A DNA stretch of 34,267 nucleotides from Nostoc sp. S13. GTDB taxonomy: Bacteria > Cyanobacteriota > Cyanobacteriia > Cyanobacteriales > Nostocaceae. The stretch is taken from the NCBI RefSeq assembly GCF_029379315.1, contig NZ_JAQYWQ010000079.1:1-34267 (forward strand). The letters run 5' to 3'. Positions 23,911 through 31,228 of the stretch are shown piece by piece; position 1 is the stretch's first letter, and each line of letters opens with the position of its first letter. Below the pieces are notes generated by a model. The model was given only the letters and a program-made list of their open reading frames with translations. It did no database searches and had not been told where the DNA came from. The position numbers and the translations under genes were made by a program.

Positions 23911-24249
23911 ATGAAAAAAATTATTACAGTGATGTTGTTAGGCATAGCAATCTTCACCTTTGCCTTCAGTAGTCCAGCTTTCGCAGGAGATGTTGTTAGT
24001 GGAGCTAAAATATTTAGTGCCAATTGTGCCTCTTGTCATGCGGGAGGGAAAAATCTGGTTAATGCTGCCAAAAGCCTGAAGAAGGCGGATTTGGAAAAGT
24101 ATGGTTTGTACTCAGCAGACAAGATTATTGCCCAGGTTACAAAAGGTAAAGGTGCTATGCCCGCCTTTGGCAGCCGTTTGAAGTCTGACCAAATTGAAAA
24201 TGTAGCTGCCTATGTGCTTTCACAAGCAGATAAGAACTGGAAGAACTAG
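23911..24249 (+). CDS. petJ: Cytochrome c6 precursor
   Basis: A 112-residue precursor of the soluble lumenal electron carrier that moves electrons from cytochrome b6f to photosystem I, or to cytochrome oxidase, replacing plastocyanin when copper is scarce. The signal peptide MKKIITVMLLGIAIFTFAFS...AFA is about 25 residues. The heme site is Cys39-x-x-Cys42-His43 in NCASCH, and Met83 in GAMPAFG is the sixth ligand. IFSANCASCHAGGKNLV, KADLEKYGLYS and NVAAYVLSQADKNW match cyanobacterial c6 closely, and the length is standard. An open frame extends upstream to 23818, but homology and the signal peptide fix the start at 23911, after GAGGGAA. A hairpin terminator follows the stop. Confidence 0.96.
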   Translation: MKKIITVMLLGIAIFTFAFSSPAFAGDVVSGAKIFSANCASCHAGGKNLVNAAKSLKKADLEKYGLYSADKIIAQVTKGKGAMPAFGSRLKSDQIENVAAYVLSQADKNWKN

Positions 24250-24280
24250 ACTAAAATCTAACTTCAAAAATTAAAAATTA

Positions 24281-24310
24281 GCGGGGCTTTATGTCCCGCC
24301 AATTTTGTTA
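24281..24310 (+). terminator. Rho-independent-type terminator after petJ
   Basis: GCGGGGCTTTATGTCCCGC forms a G/C stem (GCGGG/CCCGC) followed by CAATTTTGTT, 31 bases after the petJ stop. Confidence 0.6.
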
Positions 24311-24418
24311 CTGCTGAAATTATCAAATAGGGTGCTTATAACAATTTTGGATTAAGAGTCTTTACAAAAAGACTGTTCTAAACGTCTGAAACAATACTAC
24401 TTATCCTAATTTGGTATT

Positions 24419-25342
24419 ATGAGTGATTTGTGGCGATTATTTCTTAGTGTAATTATTGCTTTTTCTCTCACTTTTTTGATTTTGCCTGCATATTCTTCAC
24501 CCATTTTAATCACCCAAATTACAGCAGGTGATTTCTTTGAATTAGGTGTAGATAAGATGCGGCGCGGTGATTACCAGGAAGCAATAGAGAATTTTAACCA
24601 GGCGATTGAACTTGAGAAAAATTATGCTGTAGCTTATAGCGATCGCTGTCTTGCTTATCTCCAATTACAAGATTACCATCAAGCTGTTACAGATTGTACT
24701 CAAGCAATAAATTTTGCACCTGATAACTTTGAGGCTTATCTGAATCGAGGACTGGCACACTATAGACAAGGGGATTATCCAGCTGCCATTGTCGATCATA
24801 ATCGAGCGCTCGCACTTAAACCCTACGATTTCCGAGCTTACTATAACCGAGGGCTAGCCAGGGCTGGGGAAGGGAAAGACTTTGAGGCAATTCTCGACTT
24901 TAATTTAGCCTTAACTCAAATTAAGAGAATCAGTAGCTTACTGCTTGCAGATATCTACAATGACCGAGGTTTGGCGCATTTGGTCTTGCAAAATACCCAA
25001 GCAGCTATGCTCGACTTTAATCTCGCAATTCGTCTCAATGCTAATGATTATAGAGCGTATTTTAACCGGGGTTGTGCTTGCGGACGAAATAAAGATGACT
25101 TTGGTGCAGTGCGTGATTTTTCCCAAGTCATTAGGCTTAATCCAAGTAACGCCCAGGCTTACCTTAATCGGGGAGTAGCTCGTTATCGCTTAGGATATCA
25201 TCAAGGAGCGATGTCTGATTTACAAAAAGCATCTGAATACTTTGAAAACCAAGGCAAGAGAGTTGCCTACGCAAAAACTCTAGATTTACTGAAGAGTTTG
25301 CGACAAGAAATTTCGTTTGCAACTGAAATTGCTCTTTTCTAA
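24419..25342 (+). CDS. Exported or membrane-anchored TPR-repeat protein
   Basis: A 307-residue protein. The N-terminal 30 residues (LWRLFLSVIIAFSLTFLILP and AYSS) form a signal peptide or anchor. Then come about seven tetratricopeptide repeats of 34 residues, for example GDYQEAIENFNQAIELEKNY, AYLNRGLAHYRQGDYPAAIV and AYYNRGLARAGEGKDFEAIL, each with the G/A-Y-A-P-type pattern. The repeats are diverged from one another, unlike the near-identical array at 30264-30977. TPR proteins scaffold protein complexes; in the periplasm or lumen this could be assembly of a photosynthetic or envelope complex, but no partner is visible. The ATG has no clear Shine-Dalgarno. It stands alone, with a terminator upstream and repeats downstream. 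Confidence 0.85.
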   Translation: MSDLWRLFLSVIIAFSLTFLILPAYSSPILITQITAGDFFELGVDKMRRGDYQEAIENFNQAIELEKNYAVAYSDRCLAYLQLQDYHQAVTDCTQAINFAPDNFEAYLNRGLAHYRQGDYPAAIVDHNRALALKPYDFRAYYNRGLARAGEGKDFEAILDFNLALTQIKRISSLLLADIYNDRGLAHLVLQNTQAAMLDFNLAIRLNANDYRAYFNRGCACGRNKDDFGAVRDFSQVIRLNPSNAQAYLNRGVARYRLGYHQGAMSDLQKASEYFENQGKRVAYAKTLDLLKSLRQEISFATEIALF

Positions 25343-25651
25343 TACCGTAAGCTCGACTTTATCCAAAATTAAGACTTGCATCTCTTTATAGAGCAAAAAC
25401 CCTAGCTTTTTGGCAAAAACTTTTTCCATGTAACTGATTCACGATTAAATCCAAAAAGTAAAGCTACTGTCCCACAAAGGTTTCAGCGTCAGCTTGAGCG
25501 TTGCCAAAAAATGGATAAAGTCGAGGTAAGAGGATGTTTTAAAACTATTAGGCGAATATAATTCGCTACTACACAAACGTACTTCTTTGGAGAACCCGTA
25601 CCACTTCCCTACGGGACAAGCTACGCCTAGCGTCTCTGTCAGGAGAGGGTT

Positions 25652-25786
25652 CAATACAGTTCGGATAAGGTTTTTTGATGACACACCCTAGATTGCAAAG
25701 ACGCGATAAATCGCCGTCTTTACAATAATCAGTCCTTTGTAGAGACGGCGATTTATCGCGTCTCTTGCCTTAACCGAACCGTATTG
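25652..25786. mobile_element. MITE-like element, CAATAC family, 10-bp target duplication
   Basis: The ends CAATACAGTTCGGATAAGG (25652-25670) and CCTTAACCGAACCGTATTG (25768-25786) are inverted repeats, 17 of 19 matching. Perfect duplications GGAGAGGGTT flank it (25642-25651 and 25787-25796). The 135-bp interior carries two oppositely oriented copies of a 21-bp palindrome (starting AGACGCGATAAATCG at 25699 and AGACGGCGATTTATC at 25743), so the whole element can fold on itself. No transposase. The rest of 25343-25999 holds dispersed palindromic blocks and no gene. Confidence 0.87.
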
Positions 25787-25999
25787 GGAGAGGGTTAGTC
25801 TGCCTACGCGGATTAAGTTAAAATTAAGCTTTTGCCTCGTCTAGACGCGGTTTCTAACCGCCCTTTTAACCTTAAGTTGACACCAATGAACAATGTTCCA
25901 TACCAACATATTTGGATCATTCTGTGAAAAATTTTGATTACAATGCAGATGTCCACTAGGCGGCGTGCTGTCTATCCACATAAATCCAGAAGATACTTA

Positions 26000-27043
26000 A
26001 TGAGTAATCAATTAAAAGATTATAATCCTAGCGGCGTAGGTGAAGTAAATGGCAACCTCTTAGGTTTGCCCTGCGATTACGAGTCTGCAAACTTGATTGT
26101 CTTTGGTGTGCCGTGGGAAGTCACTGTTTCCTATGGCGCAGGCACTGCTAATGGCCCACAGCGAATTCTCGATGCATCAACTCAACTGGATTTGTTCGAT
26201 TTTGATCACCCTGATGGTTGGAAACAGGGAATTTTTATGGTGGAAATTCCCCAGGATATTGTAGAGAATAACACATACTATCGCACCTTGGCAGCAAAAA
26301 TTATTCAGCGATTAGCCCAAGGTAAACAACTCTCAGATACACCAGATTTAACACCTGTGCTGACAGAAATTAATCAGGCTTGTCAACAGGTGAATCAATG
26401 GCTGTTTAAAAATTGTCAAGAAGCAATTAATAATGGTAAGCGAGTTGCAGTCATTGGTGGGGATCACAGTTCGCCTTTAGGTTATTTCCAAGCATTAGCG
26501 GCTAACTACGCAAACTATGGTATTTTGCACATTGATGCTCACGCAGATTTACGCGATGCCTATGAGGGATTTGAGTTTTCCCATGCGTCTATTATGTTTA
26601 ATGCGATGAAAATACCGCAAATTTCTAAGTTAGTGCAAGTAGCTTTGCGTGATATTAGTCATGATGAAGTGCAAATGATTGACCAATCTAGCGATCGCAT
26701 TATTGCTTATTACGACCCAGCTATTAAGCAAAAGCTTTACTCTGGAACAACTTGGATTGATTTATGCCGAGAAATTATCAGTCATTTACCTGAGTATGTT
26801 TACATTAGCTTTGATGCAGATGGTCTAGATCCAAAACTCTGTCCGAGTACAGGTACTCCTGTTCCAGGTGGGTTGGAATTAGAGCAAACATTTTGTCTGT
26901 TCCGGGAATTGGTGAATAGTGGGAAAAAAATTATTGGCTTTGATATCTGCGAAGTCGGTGATGGGGAATGGGATGGTAATGTTGGGGCGCGGGTAGTTTA
27001 CAAGCTGGCAAACTTGATGGATTTATCTCAGCAGAAAACATAA
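26000..27043 (+). CDS. Arginase/agmatinase-family ureohydrolase
   Basis: A 347-residue Mn- or Ni-dependent hydrolase of guanidino compounds. Metal ligands are complete: His156 in IGGDHS, Asp179-x-His181-x-Asp183 in HIDAHADLRD, and Asp272/Asp274 in SFDADGLDP. The N-terminal half has an unusually long segment between VPWEVTVSYGAGTANGP and the first metal motif (about residues 60-145). The family includes agmatinase, arginase, formiminoglutamase and guanidine hydrolase, and motif residues alone do not separate these. Sequence homology begins at the ATG at 26000 (MSNQLKDYNP); a TTG at 25934 would add 22 unlikely residues. A decayed copy of its last 38 codons lies downstream (27942-28055). Confidence 0.88.
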   Translation: MSNQLKDYNPSGVGEVNGNLLGLPCDYESANLIVFGVPWEVTVSYGAGTANGPQRILDASTQLDLFDFDHPDGWKQGIFMVEIPQDIVENNTYYRTLAAKIIQRLAQGKQLSDTPDLTPVLTEINQACQQVNQWLFKNCQEAINNGKRVAVIGGDHSSPLGYFQALAANYANYGILHIDAHADLRDAYEGFEFSHASIMFNAMKIPQISKLVQVALRDISHDEVQMIDQSSDRIIAYYDPAIKQKLYSGTTWIDLCREIISHLPEYVYISFDADGLDPKLCPSTGTPVPGGLELEQTFCLFRELVNSGKKIIGFDICEVGDGEWDGNVGARVVYKLANLMDLSQQKT

Positions 27044-27090
27044 AGGATAAAATTTTGGCAGAGTGGCAATATAATACTGAACTCAAGGCG

Positions 27091-27657
27091 ATGACAACAG
27101 CAATTCCTCCGTCTCTCACCCTCGAAAAATTCCTCAAACTGCCAGAAACTAAGCCTGCTAGTGAGTTTATTGACGGTCGAATTTACCAAAAACCTATGCT
27201 TACTGGCAAACACTCTCGTCTGTAACTCAAGTTTTGTGATGCTGTAAATCAAGTTGCCCAAACGTCACAAATTGCTCTCGCCTTTCCAGAATTGCGCTGT
27301 ACATTTGGTGGACGTTCTATTGTTCCCGATGCTGCCGTCTTCATTTGGGAACGAATTCCTTTTGAAGCTGATGGCGAAGTACCCAATACTTTTGAAATTT
27401 ATCCCGACTGGACTGTAGAAATTCTCTTACCTGAGCAGAGAGCTACTAAAGTTATTAGTAATATTTTGCACTGCCTTAAACATGGTACTCAGCTAGGATG
27501 GTTAATCGATCCAGAGGAACGACTGATTTTAGCATTTTTACCAGGACAGGAACCTATTGAGTTGACAAGTAGCGATTGTCTTCCCACACCAAAGTTTTTA
27601 ACACTGGATTTGACAGTTGAGCAGGTTTTTAGGTGGCTAACACCAACTCGTAATTAG
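27091..27657 (+). pseudogene. Uma2-family endonuclease gene with an in-frame stop
   Basis: The frame from ATG 27091 reads MTTAIPPSLTLEKFLKLPET, then ASEFIDGRIYQKPMLTGKHS and RL before a TAA at 27223-27225. It continues without any shift as LKFCDAVNQVAQTSQIALAF, PELRCTFGGRSIVPDAAVF, VEILLPEQRATKVISNIL and GWLIDPEERLILAFLPGQE to the stop at 27657. This is the full length (188 codons) of the Uma2/DUF820 family, very abundant in cyanobacteria, with a PD-(D/E)xK nuclease-like fold. Relatives have Gln at the stop, so one C-to-T change (CAA to TAA) explains it. A TTG-started tail from 27292 could be translated but lacks the N-terminal part of the fold. Probably a recent inactivation. Confidence 0.82.
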
Positions 27658-27692
27658 TAGTTGAAACACGAATTGTCGAGTTAAAAGCCTCA

Positions 27693-27853
27693 TCATTGGA
27701 GTTCAGAACTCGGAAGTTGCACCTTTTTGCTCGAACTGTCAAGTTCAGAACTCGGAAGTTGTATCTTTTTGCTCGAACTATCGAGTTCAGAACCTGGAAG
27801 TTGTATCTTTTTGCTCGAACTGTCGAGTTCAGAACCTGGAAGTTGCACTTTGG
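27693..27853. repeat. 42-bp tandem repeats (three full units plus partials)
   Basis: Period-42 units start at 27711, 27753 and 27795, with partial units on both sides. The core reads CGGAAGTTGTATCTTTTTGC then TCGAACTGTCGAGTTCAGAA. Since 42 is a multiple of 3, an open frame on the minus strand encodes a 14-residue repeat (NFQVLNSTVRAKRY), but it lacks any other protein feature. The sequence 27857-27892 adds AAATTGTTGGGTAAAAAGGG and GCGATCGC, a unit of the related array at 31376-31560. Confidence 0.85.
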
Positions 27854-27941
27854 AACATAAATTGTTGGGTAAAAAGGGCGATCGCTTTGTTTGCTTTGAG
27901 AATTTGCCAATAGCGATGTCTACGACGGGCTACGCCTACGC

Positions 27942-28055
27942 AAAATTATTAGCTTTGATATCTATAAAGTTGGTGATACTGAATGAGATAGCAATCTGGA
28001 TGCGCGGCTTATTTGCAAGCTGGTGAATCTGATGGATTTATCTCAGCAACAAACC
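27942..28055 (+). pseudogene. Decayed duplicate of the 3' end of the arginase-family gene
   Basis: Translated, it reads KIISFDIYKVGDTE, stop, DSNLDARLICKLVNLMDLSQQ. This aligns without gaps to the end of the arginase-family protein (KIIGFDICEVGDGEWDGNVG and ARVVYKLANLMDLSQQ). One codon is now TGA and many positions differ. It lies about 900 bases beyond the intact 3' end, with the Uma2 pseudogene and the 42-bp repeats in between. Confidence 0.8.
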
Positions 28056-28171
28056 GCAGTGCGATCGCAGAGAATAAATAAATATTCTTCGTTTGGGCTT
28101 TTATTTTGGCAAAATTAACTTATAAACTCCTGTACAGCTATTTAATGAAGTAAATTCAAGAATATGTCTAA

Positions 28172-28312
28172 TAGACTTATCCGGAAATGAGAACTTTATT
28201 TGGCTGAAACCTAGCTCTGGAGAGGGTTTTAGAGGTTCCTGTTTTATATAAGCTAAAAAGCCAGCTATGTAAGGGTTTCAGCTATTTTGAGGTTTATTTG
28301 TGGATAAGTCTA
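28172..28312. mobile_element. MITE-like element overlapping the start of the TIR gene
   Basis: TAGACTTATCC (28172-28182) and GGATAAGTCTA (28302-28312) are perfect 11-bp inverted repeats. Inner inverted blocks GCTGAAACC (28203-28211) and GGGTTTCAGC (28273-28282) add a second stem. AAT flanks the 10-bp core on both sides, a possible 3-bp target duplication. There is no transposase frame. The right end includes the GTG start and first codons of the next gene. Confidence 0.6.
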
Positions 28313-29049
28313 ATGCAGTTAAAGTATTTTTTTCCTACTCCCACAAAGACGAAGCGTTGCGTGACGAGTTGGCAACTCATCTGAGCATGATGAAACGTCA
28401 AGGAGTTATTGAGGCTTGGCACGATCGCGAAATCAGTGCTGGGAGTGAATGGGCAAATGCCATTGATGACAATCTTGAAGTTGCAGATATCATTCTGCTG
28501 TTAGTGAGTGCTAACTTTCTGGCTTCAGATTACTGCTATGACAAAGAAATGACACGGGCAATGGAGCGACATCAAACAAGGGAAGCTCGTGTAATTCCGA
28601 TTATTCTCAAGCCGTCAGACTGGAATGGTGCGCCTTTTGGTAAACTGCAAGCACTCCCCAAAAATGCTAAACCTGTCACCACCTGGCAAGACCAAGATGA
28701 GGCTTTTTTAAATGTCGCTCAAGGGATTCGCAGAGTAGTTGAAGATATTGCTAAATTAAAAACCTCTTCCTCAACTGCTTCTGAAACTACTACACCAGCG
28801 ACTTCCAGCCTTCCTGCAACGAGTGGGGGTTTAACTGAGCGCCAGCGTCGCCGATTAGAGCAAGAACGGGATTCAGTGCAACAACAGTATGACCTGGCTA
28901 GCACAAAATTAGGTCGGCTGCGCCAAGCATACGGCATTGAAACCGATGTATCTACAAAGCTGAAGCTAGAAGCGCAAATTCAGGAAAGCCAAACAGAACA
29001 TAGTAGATTAGATGGGCAGCTTGAGGAAATCGAGCAAAAGCTTTTGTAG
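28300..29049 (+). CDS. TIR-domain protein with C-terminal coiled coil
   Basis: A 249-residue cytosolic protein. The TIR domain spans about residues 7-150: KVFFSYSHKDEALRDEL, then EAWHDREISAGSEW (BB-loop region) and ILLLVSANFLASDYCYDKEM, in which Glu83 is at the position of the catalytic glutamate of NAD-cleaving TIRs. A Ser/Thr/Pro-rich linker (155-178) leads to a coiled coil (LTERQRRRLEQERDSVQQQY and following, about 178-249), of a type that recurs in cyanobacterial TIR, caspase-like and STAND proteins as an adaptor. The start is GTG at 28300 with TTGAGG upstream; the GTG and the next three codons lie in the end of a MITE-like element. The next TIR gene begins 38 bases after the stop, so the two are likely one operon. 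Probable role: NAD-depleting or signalling effector. Confidence 0.88.
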   Translation: MDKSNAVKVFFSYSHKDEALRDELATHLSMMKRQGVIEAWHDREISAGSEWANAIDDNLEVADIILLLVSANFLASDYCYDKEMTRAMERHQTREARVIPIILKPSDWNGAPFGKLQALPKNAKPVTTWQDQDEAFLNVAQGIRRVVEDIAKLKTSSSTASETTTPATSSLPATSGGLTERQRRRLEQERDSVQQQYDLASTKLGRLRQAYGIETDVSTKLKLEAQIQESQTEHSRLDGQLEEIEQKLL

Positions 29050-29087
29050 TTTTCTTTTAAACCAGCCAACATCTTGCTATATTCCCT

Positions 29088-31151
29088 ATGAAGTCTATTG
29101 AAGTTTTTATTTCTTATCACCAAAAAGATGAAGAACTGCGCGAAGAGTTAAAGATGCATCTAGCGACTTTGCTGCGGGAACAAACTATTACCAGTTGGCA
29201 CAAGCGCGAAATTATCGCTGGGCAAGAGTTTGAAGATGAAATTAATAAGCACCTCAAACAGGCTGGACTAATTCTACTGTTGGTGAGTCCAGATTTTATT
29301 GCTTCAGACTATCACTGGACAGTTGAAGTTACACGAGCCTTAGAACAAAATGCAGCAGGTAAGGCTCGTGTGATCCCGGTATTGCTACGCCCTGTAGATT
29401 GGGACAATCCTCCTATTGATAAATTGTCACCCCTGCCTAGTAATCGCAAACCGATAAAAAGCTGGACTGATCGAGATGAAGCATTCTTAGAAGTTGTCAA
29501 GGGAATTCGGCAAGAGGTGGCGCGATTAGTTGCTAGCTCCAATTACTCACCTCCCAAAGACAGTTCAGCAAACCAAGAGCCAATTGCTCTAGAATCCTCA
29601 GTAGATAATGCTCCATCTCAACCTGGCAATCAAGTTGAAACTGACCTAACGCTAGAACTCCCTCTTAGCATCGCTGAATTGACCTACGGTACAGAAAAGA
29701 AGATTGCGCTGGAGGATGGCTCAATTACTGTGACTGTTCCATCTGGTTTTAGTCCTGGTAAGAAGTTGCGGATTCGAGGTAAAGGTAAACTTAACTCGAT
29801 AACCAATCAACGGGGAGATTTGTATCTAAAGGTTGTCAGTGTTCAAAAGGTAGAGGTATCACTGGAGGACTATCAGCAAAAGTTGCAACGATACGAGCAA
29901 AAATTAATCGAAGTGCTGCAATTGGAATATCCACTCAGTGACTACAGCCGTGAAGGACTAAAGAATTATCAGCAGATGCTAAAACTCAGAAATGAGGATG
30001 TAACTCACCTTGAAGAGCAAGTCACTGCACAAGAGCAAGAAAAGCGCCAAGATAAAGTCACAAGCCTGATAAATGAAGCAGATCGTTTGCGCGAAGCTAA
30101 AAAGTTCGAGGAAGCAGCCGTCAAGTACAAAGCAGCCCTCCGTCTTGACCCGAACTCTATAATCGCTCACAATAACCTGGGTTTAGCACTGTACACTCAA
30201 GGAAAGTTGGAAGAAGCGATCACCGCCTACCAAAAAGCTCTGGAAATCGACCCAAACTATGCACTCGCTCACAGTAACCTGGGGGCTGCGCTGAAAAATC
30301 AAGGGAAGTTGTCAGAAGCGATCGCCGCCTACCAAAGAGCTTTGCAAATCGACCCAAACTTTGCATTCGCTCACTATAACCTGGGTTTAGCACTGTACGG
30401 TCAAGGGAAGTTGTCAGAAGCGATCGCCGCCTACCAAAGAGCTTTGCAAATCGACCCAAACTTTGCATTCGCTCACTATAACCTGGGTTTAGCACTGTAC
30501 GGTCAAGGGAAGTTGTCAGAAGCGATCGCCGCCTACCAAAGAGCTTTGCAAATCGACCCAAACTTTGCATTCGCTCACAGGAACCTGGGTTTAGCACTGT
30601 ACGGTCAAGGGAAGTTGGAACAAGCGATCGCCGCCTACCAAAGAGCTTTACAAATCGACCCAAACTATGCAAACGCTCACAATAACCTGGGTTTAGCACT
30701 GTACGATCAAGGAAAGTTAGAACAAGCGATCGCCGCCTACCAAAGAGCTTTGCAAATCGACCCAAACTTAGCAAGCGCTCACACTAACCTGGGTTTAGCA
30801 CTGTCCAAACAAGGAAAGTTAGAACAAGCGATCGCCGCCTACCAAAGAGCTTTGCAAATCGACCCAAACTTAGCAAGCGCTCACACTAACCTGGGTTTAG
30901 CACTGTCCAAACAAGGAAAGTTAGAACAAGCGATCGCCGCCTACCAAAGAGCTTTGCAAATCGACCCAAACTTAGCAATGGCTCACAATAACCTGGGGAT
31001 TGCGCTAAAAGGTCAAGGGAAGTTGGAAGAAGCGATCACCGAACTGGAAATAGCTGTTCGCCTTAACCCTACTAGCACTCTTTTTCGTAAAAACTTAGAG
31101 ATTTATAGAAATGAGAAGAAGGGTTTTTGGGGGCGTTTATTTGGTGGGTAG
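29088..31151 (+). CDS. TIR - DnaJ C-terminal domain - TPR fusion protein
   Basis: A 687-residue protein with four parts. (1) TIR domain, residues 1-148: IEVFISYHQKDEELREEL, WHKREIIAGQEF, LILLLVSPDFIASDYHWTVE, with Glu80 at the NADase glutamate position. (2) A single DnaJ C-terminal beta-domain at 186-250: DLTLELPLSIAELTYGTEKK, ITVTVPSGFSPGKKLRIRGK, RGDLYLKV, matching the substrate-binding CTD of DnaJ; there is no J domain and no zinc finger. (3) A helical module at about 258-320 (EYPLSDYSREGLKNYQQMLK) of a kind I recall from other cyanobacterial signalling proteins. (4) About ten TPRs from 325 to 665, most nearly identical, then FWGRLFGG. Neighbours are TIR genes. I infer a sensor-effector in which the chaperone-type domain and TPRs recognise proteins and the TIR cleaves NAD or makes a signal. 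Confidence 0.87.
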   Translation: MKSIEVFISYHQKDEELREELKMHLATLLREQTITSWHKREIIAGQEFEDEINKHLKQAGLILLLVSPDFIASDYHWTVEVTRALEQNAAGKARVIPVLLRPVDWDNPPIDKLSPLPSNRKPIKSWTDRDEAFLEVVKGIRQEVARLVASSNYSPPKDSSANQEPIALESSVDNAPSQPGNQVETDLTLELPLSIAELTYGTEKKIALEDGSITVTVPSGFSPGKKLRIRGKGKLNSITNQRGDLYLKVVSVQKVEVSLEDYQQKLQRYEQKLIEVLQLEYPLSDYSREGLKNYQQMLKLRNEDVTHLEEQVTAQEQEKRQDKVTSLINEADRLREAKKFEEAAVKYKAALRLDPNSIIAHNNLGLALYTQGKLEEAITAYQKALEIDPNYALAHSNLGAALKNQGKLSEAIAAYQRALQIDPNFAFAHYNLGLALYGQGKLSEAIAAYQRALQIDPNFAFAHYNLGLALYGQGKLSEAIAAYQRALQIDPNFAFAHRNLGLALYGQGKLEQAIAAYQRALQIDPNYANAHNNLGLALYDQGKLEQAIAAYQRALQIDPNLASAHTNLGLALSKQGKLEQAIAAYQRALQIDPNLASAHTNLGLALSKQGKLEQAIAAYQRALQIDPNLAMAHNNLGIALKGQGKLEEAITELEIAVRLNPTSTLFRKNLEIYRNEKKGFWGRLFGG
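30264..30977 (+). repeat. Seven near-identical 102-bp units encoding TPRs, each with HIP1
   Basis: Units start at 30264, 30366, 30468, 30570, 30672, 30774 and 30876. Each encodes one 34-residue TPR (pattern AHxNLGLALxxQGKLxxAIAA, then YQRALQIDPN) and includes GCGATCGC. Neighbouring units differ by only a few bases, including synonymous sites, so the array reflects recent duplication or gene conversion. Flanking units at 30162 and 30978 are more diverged. Misassembly by short reads is a risk. Confidence 0.92.
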
Positions 31152-31228
31152 AATATTATCAGTTTTATTTATCTCACAAATGTGCGAATGCCTCTTGTTT
31201 ACAATGCGTTCATGAAGTGTGCCGAAGG

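Noticed and set aside
27629..27910. Minus-strand frame encoding 14-residue NFQVLNSTVRAKRY repeats
   Set aside because: The frame exists only because the DNA repeat period (42) is a multiple of three. It has no ribosome site, no non-repeat domain, and stops recur in related arrays.
30220..30774. Open frame on the minus strand with a repeated SLGRFAKLFGRRRSL motif
   Set aside because: It is the antisense shadow of the 102-bp TPR array; its periodicity comes entirely from that gene.
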